Of a stretch of 64,000 bases of DNA, positions 60,567 through 64,000 are shown one piece after another. Below the pieces are notes generated by a model that was not told the origin of the DNA, ran no database searches, and worked only from the letters and a program-made list of their open reading frames with translations. Origin of the DNA: Halalkaliarchaeum desulfuricum (GTDB taxonomy: Archaea; Halobacteriota; Halobacteria; Halobacteriales; Haloferacaceae); assembly GCF_002952775.1 (NCBI RefSeq), contig NZ_CP025066.1, forward strand, positions 1,240,001 through 1,304,000. The letters are read 5' to 3'. The translations under genes were made by a program, and so were the position numbers. The number at the start of each line of letters is the position of its first letter. Within the stretch, counting starts at the first letter, position 1.

Positions 60567-60641
60567 GGGTTGGTGGTCTAGCCCGGTTATGACGGCTCCT
60601 TCACACGGAGCAGGCCGGCGGTTCGAATCCGCCCCAACCCA
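60567..60641 (+). tRNA. tRNA-Val (anticodon CAC)
   Basis: A complete cloverleaf: acceptor GGGTTGG/CCAACCC, anticodon stem GCTCC/GGAGC with loop TTCACAC (CAC), T-arm GGCGG-TTCGAAT-CCGCC and discriminator A. CCA is not encoded. A GTTTAAGG box (60533-60541) lies about 26 bp upstream. Virus-like genes begin directly beyond it. Confidence 0.97.
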
Positions 60642-60954
60642 TACGTTTTCTTACAACTTTTGGATGACTGTTAACGCCATCGTGAGGCAGTGTACCGTCT
60701 AATACACCCCTTTCTTGTCCGATTTGTGAGGGTAGAACCCAATCGGATCTTTGTTGGCATCGACGCCGTGGCACGATCTCGGGCAAATGACTGCGCGCCC
60801 GGTACAAAAAAATGGCGGGGTGCTACACAACCCCAGAAGAGTCCACTGCTACCGACGCGCGCGTTTCTACAACCGTTGAAAAACGAGACTGACGGTGCCC
60901 TCGACTCGGATCCCAACCCAAGCGTCATCGGGCGCAAGAAGGAGTCAGTGGGTA
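60642..60954. other. Non-coding junction between tRNA-Val and the virus-like genes
   Basis: A lower-GC stretch. Just after the tRNA, GTTTTCTTAC is a probable tRNA terminator. A minus-strand terminator for the virus-like operon lies at 60806-60834. I find no integrase here. Reading frames on both strands lack protein-like composition. Confidence 0.6.
60806..60834 (-). terminator. Hairpin plus T7 terminator of the virus-like operon
   Basis: On the minus strand GGGGT/ACCCC form a stem with an 8-base loop and are followed by GCCATTTTTTT, a bacterial-style intrinsic terminator shape, about 120 bp after the last virus-like gene. Confidence 0.6.
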
Positions 60955-61287
60955 TCAGTCTTCGACGTCGTCGCGTTCGAAGTCGAGATCCTCCTCGTCG
61001 TGAAGCGCGTCGACGAGCTGCTCGAGACGAACATTGATCTCCTCTATTTCTGCAGCGATTCCACTGTTAGTCGGATCCTCCTCGCGTCCGAACATCCAGG
61101 TGTGCGCAACATCCATGTCGCGCTTCATCTGGAGAGACTGGGACTCGAGCTCGCCGACGTTCTCCTCGAGATTACTGATCCTGCGTCGCAGTCGACGATA
61201 GATGATACCGACGAGGGTGAATAGAATGCCAGCAACGAGGGCGAGAATCGTATCGAGTAGCCCAATTGGAATTGAAGCCTCAGACAT
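60955..61287 (-). CDS. Small membrane/coiled-coil protein, probably viral
   Basis: A 110-residue protein beginning MSEASIPIGLLDTILALVAG. One membrane helix (residues 8-28) is followed by a basic RRLRRR stop-transfer patch and then a coiled coil (ISNLEENVGELESQSLQMKR, IEEINVRLEQLVDALHDE). This holin-like or tail-associated layout is common at the end of tail modules, but no function is proven. Its acidic C-terminus is DLDFERDDVED. Confidence 0.68.
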   Translation of the reverse strand: MSEASIPIGLLDTILALVAGILFTLVGIIYRRLRRRISNLEENVGELESQSLQMKRDMDVAHTWMFGREEDPTNSGIAAEIEEINVRLEQLVDALHDEEDLDFERDDVED

Positions 61288-61336
61288 CGATGACAACAGA
61301 ATGTGAGTGGTTGGTAGCGATTCTGCGACGTGGAGT

Positions 61337-61378
61337 TTAACCAACACTCCATTGTGATTCACACCGAGTGTTGGTTAA
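61337..61378. promoter_or_regulatory. Perfect 13-bp inverted repeat between two virus-like genes
   Basis: TTAACCAACACTC (61337-61349) and GAGTGTTGGTTAA (61366-61378) are exact complements with a 16-bp loop. It lies in the 95-bp gap after the large tail gene and may be a transcription attenuator, an operator or an RNA processing site. Confidence 0.65.
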
Positions 61379-61382
61379 GATC

Positions 61383-63563
61383 TCAAAGCGAGCGCCGGTT
61401 CGTCCGTGCCGAGCGCTGTGTCGAGACGAGCTCGGTGTCGATCCGGCCCGAGATATCGAAGTCCAGGGAAAGCGTGTCTCCGTCGCCCAGTGAATACTGA
61501 ACCTCGTCGAGCTTTCCGAACTTCTCCTGGTACTCAGCACCGACGATCTCCGAGTCGAAATACATCGCCGTCCCGTCGTTTCTGACTTCGTCCGTGTCGG
61601 AGTGATCGTCGAATCTGAGATAGTTGAGGAGCCCCTCGAGATCCTCGTCAGCTTCGACGAGATCGGCGTACGCGTTCTGCCTGATCCATTCCTGAGACTT
61701 CCACTCGCTAGAAGCGAAGATTCGGACATCGTCGATGCCACCCTTGAACCCGTTCTCACCGTTGCGATCGGCACCAACGTAGTAATCACCGTACTCCAAG
61801 TCGAGCCACGGAGGGTGGGCCGAATCTTCGTACTCGAGCTGGCCATCGACGTAGAAGTAGCGATCCCAGACGTCTTCGCTCCATAGGATGGTGAGCCGTT
61901 GCGTGTCGCCCTCACGGATCGTGTTCATATCCGTCCTCGTTACGTCCCCAGTCGTCGAGGTGTAGTCCAGTTGAATACTTCCGTCACCGTAGAGACGGAC
62001 GTACGCTGTGCCAGCTTCGTCCTCGTCGAACTCGAAGATCGTGTAGTACTCGTCGTCTCCGAGATCGGCGAGATCCTGTGGGTGAACCAGGAACTCCCAG
62101 GTGTATTCACCACCCGATCCATAGATCAAGTTACTCCAGCTGTAGACGACGTGATCGTCGACATCACCAGGAGAGTCCGGGCCACGGAAGTACAGCGAGT
62201 TCGAGCCGATCTGGGAACCGTAGGGGAAGGAATCGCCCCAGGCGGATACGTTGTAGGAGTACCCTGGCGCAACTTGCTGTGGAACGATCTCGAGTGAACC
62301 CGATTCGTCTCTCTCGTTGACGCTCTCACGGAGGAATCGTTCCGCCCGAGAGTCCACCTCTTCCTGAGTAGTCAGCTCGGGGTTCTTCTCGAAGCGTTCG
62401 ACGACACCGTCGTCACCGATACCGCGCTGAGCCATGTCGTCGATCTCGTCCTGGTTCTCGGCTGTAGCTTTCGGCGTCGATCCATCGTCACCTGTTCGCC
62501 CGTGGACAGTGACACGGTTCGCGTAGTCAGTGAGATCCTTCGATCGGTTCGACGACGTGATCCGCCAGTCGGGTTCTCCGTTGAGTGTCCCAGTGGGGAA
62601 CGAATGGACATCCAGCGTCTCGTAGTCGTTGACGTTGAACTCGTAGGATCCGATGTCGTGGAGTTCCTGGAGGATCTCGAACTGCGTCCCGTCGATCTCG
62701 ACACCGTCGAGGGTGGAGTAGCCAGACTCGTCCGGGATGAAGATCTCGCTCCGGACGATGTCGAACGTTTCGTCGTAGATCTGAAGCTTCGGACGGAACT
62801 GATCCCACTCGCTGTCGAACTCGAGCCGGAAGAGGTGGAACCGTTGTGGTGTGTTGTGATCGACAGAGTCCCAGGCTTCCTCGTAGATCCCGTCGGAGCT
62901 CCACGTCTCCTGTTGGTGTATCCCAACGTCAAACGTGTTCACCGGCTCGTCAGTCTCGATGAGTACCCACCAGACGTCTGTTTCATCATCGTGGGAGAGA
63001 GATGCTTGAGAGTCATCGTGCTCCGTCTCGTCGACGAGGATGTTTGGTTCGTTGATCTCGAACCGGTTCGGTACGAGCTCAACGTCGTCCTGGCGGGTAT
63101 CCCCGTCGCGAGTACCCTCCCAGCTCCAGACGGCAGCGTGATCGAACTCGGACACCTGAACCGTATCCCTCACCTCCCGATTCGGAGGGAGAACCAGGGC
63201 GTCCCAGTCCGTCTCGTCCCAGAAGTCGACGATTGCATCGTAGACGGTGGTGTCCTCGTAGTGAACGGACGACGTCTTCCGGTTCATCTCGACGAAGATT
63301 CCTCTGCCGTTGATCTCCGTAGTGGAGCTCTCGTAGTCGGCCTCGAACGACTCCAGTTCGCCACGGAAGATGATCTCGTCCTGATGGTAGATCCACACCT
63401 TCGAGAGAAGCTCGTCCTCGAAACTGGCCCGGAACGGAAGTGTCGCTCCCCAGGAACCCATCGACGAAGCTGCTTCAGTGACGTCGAAGTCCACAAAGTC
63501 CGCGTAGACATCGGCATCGTCGTCACTCCGCGGGCCACCGATCGAGAGTTCGTAGCCCGACAT
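61383..63563 (-). CDS. Virus tail-tip or hub-like protein with a LamG-type domain
   Basis: A 726-residue protein. The N-terminus, MSGYELSIGGPRSDDDADVY, followed by EIIFRGELESFEADYESSTT, resembles tail-hub/baseplate proteins. From about residue 440 a concanavalin-like LamG segment appears: GGEYTWEFLVHPQD, RLYGDGSIQLDYTST, DVWDRYFYVDGQLEYED and GGIDDVRIF. LamG domains in tail proteins often bind host sugars or glycoproteins, so it may take part in receptor recognition. It starts two bases after the upstream gene. Confidence 0.72.
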   Translation of the reverse strand: MSGYELSIGGPRSDDDADVYADFVDFDVTEAASSMGSWGATLPFRASFEDELLSKVWIYHQDEIIFRGELESFEADYESSTTEINGRGIFVEMNRKTSSVHYEDTTVYDAIVDFWDETDWDALVLPPNREVRDTVQVSEFDHAAVWSWEGTRDGDTRQDDVELVPNRFEINEPNILVDETEHDDSQASLSHDDETDVWWVLIETDEPVNTFDVGIHQQETWSSDGIYEEAWDSVDHNTPQRFHLFRLEFDSEWDQFRPKLQIYDETFDIVRSEIFIPDESGYSTLDGVEIDGTQFEILQELHDIGSYEFNVNDYETLDVHSFPTGTLNGEPDWRITSSNRSKDLTDYANRVTVHGRTGDDGSTPKATAENQDEIDDMAQRGIGDDGVVERFEKNPELTTQEEVDSRAERFLRESVNERDESGSLEIVPQQVAPGYSYNVSAWGDSFPYGSQIGSNSLYFRGPDSPGDVDDHVVYSWSNLIYGSGGEYTWEFLVHPQDLADLGDDEYYTIFEFDEDEAGTAYVRLYGDGSIQLDYTSTTGDVTRTDMNTIREGDTQRLTILWSEDVWDRYFYVDGQLEYEDSAHPPWLDLEYGDYYVGADRNGENGFKGGIDDVRIFASSEWKSQEWIRQNAYADLVEADEDLEGLLNYLRFDDHSDTDEVRNDGTAMYFDSEIVGAEYQEKFGKLDEVQYSLGDGDTLSLDFDISGRIDTELVSTQRSARTNRRSL

Positions 63564-63565
63564 CG

Positions 63566-64000
63566 TTACAGGCCAGCCTCGAACTCGTTTTCGACGAACT
63601 CACAATCGTCGTACTCGTCTCCCTCTGCGAGAACAAACAGCTCCAGTGTGATCCGACGGGCAGTTCCCACGGAGTTGGTTGTGATAGATGCCTCGGTGAT
63701 TATTGCCCACCAGTCCCGGACATCTCCGACGCTACCCCCGGGTTCGAGACGGACAAGTGCCGAAGAAAAGTCGGCAGACGGGTGCGGTGATTCGTGGTAC
63801 CAGGGCTTCCCCCTGATATCCGTCCCAGTGTTCGTCGTCGAATCGTTACTGTAGCGGACGTACTCCCGAAGCGTGTCGAACGCGTCACCGTCGGAGTCGG
63901 CGACGAACTGGAGGGAGACGGAGCTCCCGGTGCTAAACGACGGCATCGAGCTGCCGATCGCACCAGGCAGTGTGAGCGCTCCAAAGTCCTTGGTGTGAAT
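63566..64000 (-). CDS. Virus tail-like protein, partial
   Basis: An open frame of at least 145 residues that continues past the window edge in the upstream direction. The visible part, SSVSLQFVADSDGDAFDTLR, then SPHPSADFSSALVRLEPGGS and a C-terminal ITLELFVLAEGDEYDDCEFV, has no stop before the edge, so ATG 63946 is not necessarily its start. The protein is soluble and acidic. Its place directly before the tail gene suggests a tail or baseplate role. Confidence 0.65.
   Translation of the reverse strand: MHTKDFGALTLPGAIGSSMPSFSTGSSVSLQFVADSDGDAFDTLREYVRYSNDSTTNTGTDIRGKPWYHESPHPSADFSSALVRLEPGGSVGDVRDWWAIITEASITTNSVGTARRITLELFVLAEGDEYDDCEFVENEFEAGL

Noticed and set aside
60911-60919. CCCAACCCA as a second att site
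   Set aside because: It shares only nine bases with the tRNA 3' end, which is too short to claim, and it lies too close to the tRNA.
60671-61037. Small frames after tRNA-Val on both strands
   Set aside because: Composition unlike proteins, and they cross the terminator and the end of the virus-like gene.

Overview
The window is chromosomal DNA of a halophilic archaeon (class Halobacteria). The signs are high GC, very acidic proteins, many GTG starts, leaderless genes with an archaeal TATA box about 25-30 bp before the start codon, the ftsZ1-secE-spt5 cluster, a ubiquitin-like SAMP protein, archaeal Pus10 and twin-arginine lipoproteins. I cannot name a genus safely. Long reading frames opposite real genes are GC-driven shadows and are left out.

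Layout. 1-3400: the trpDFEG operon (minus strand; trpG cut by the window edge) with a palindrome at its predicted transcription start. 3464-4638: a winged-helix/zinc-ribbon regulator and a small membrane protein. 4837-5345: six perfect 65-bp tandem repeats, a candidate structured RNA, followed by proS. 7156-10572: a PAP2 phosphatase, a membrane metal-dependent hydrolase, then ftsZ1, secE and spt5. 10618-19377: mostly small conserved haloarchaeal genes, including a PHP protein, a KaiC-like ATPase, NAD kinase, a SAMP-type modifier with two companion genes, azlCD and fxsA. 19510-29755: tRNA-Ile, a deaminase, a universal stress protein, a 7TM histidine kinase, a DtxR/MntR repressor, a UvrD-type helicase and small unknowns. 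29840-33396: pus10, a SWIM protein, an M29 aminopeptidase and a lipoprotein.

33495-38728: livHMGF plus a convergent substrate-binding lipoprotein, a complete branched-chain-amino-acid-type ABC importer. 38928-41739: an SNF-type Na+ symporter, a ZIP metal transporter and an unknown. 41839-53393: a very large Mrp (Mnh) cation/proton antiporter operon with stop/start overlaps at nearly every junction and five NuoL/M/N-like subunits, apparently including a duplicated pair. Together with the Na+ symporter it would couple proton and Na+ gradients. 53832-60430: a COG1361-type secreted protein with an RND/MMPL exporter, a lipoprotein and a D-2-hydroxyacid dehydrogenase.

60567 to the end: tRNA-Val, followed directly by genes that look like the tail region of a tailed virus, read toward the tRNA. 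This looks like the edge of a provirus inserted at the tRNA gene; its other end lies outside the window. Recurrent oddities are short tandem repeats at gene 3' ends (five loci), a 48-bp dispersed element in two copies, and several perfect inverted repeats beside promoters.
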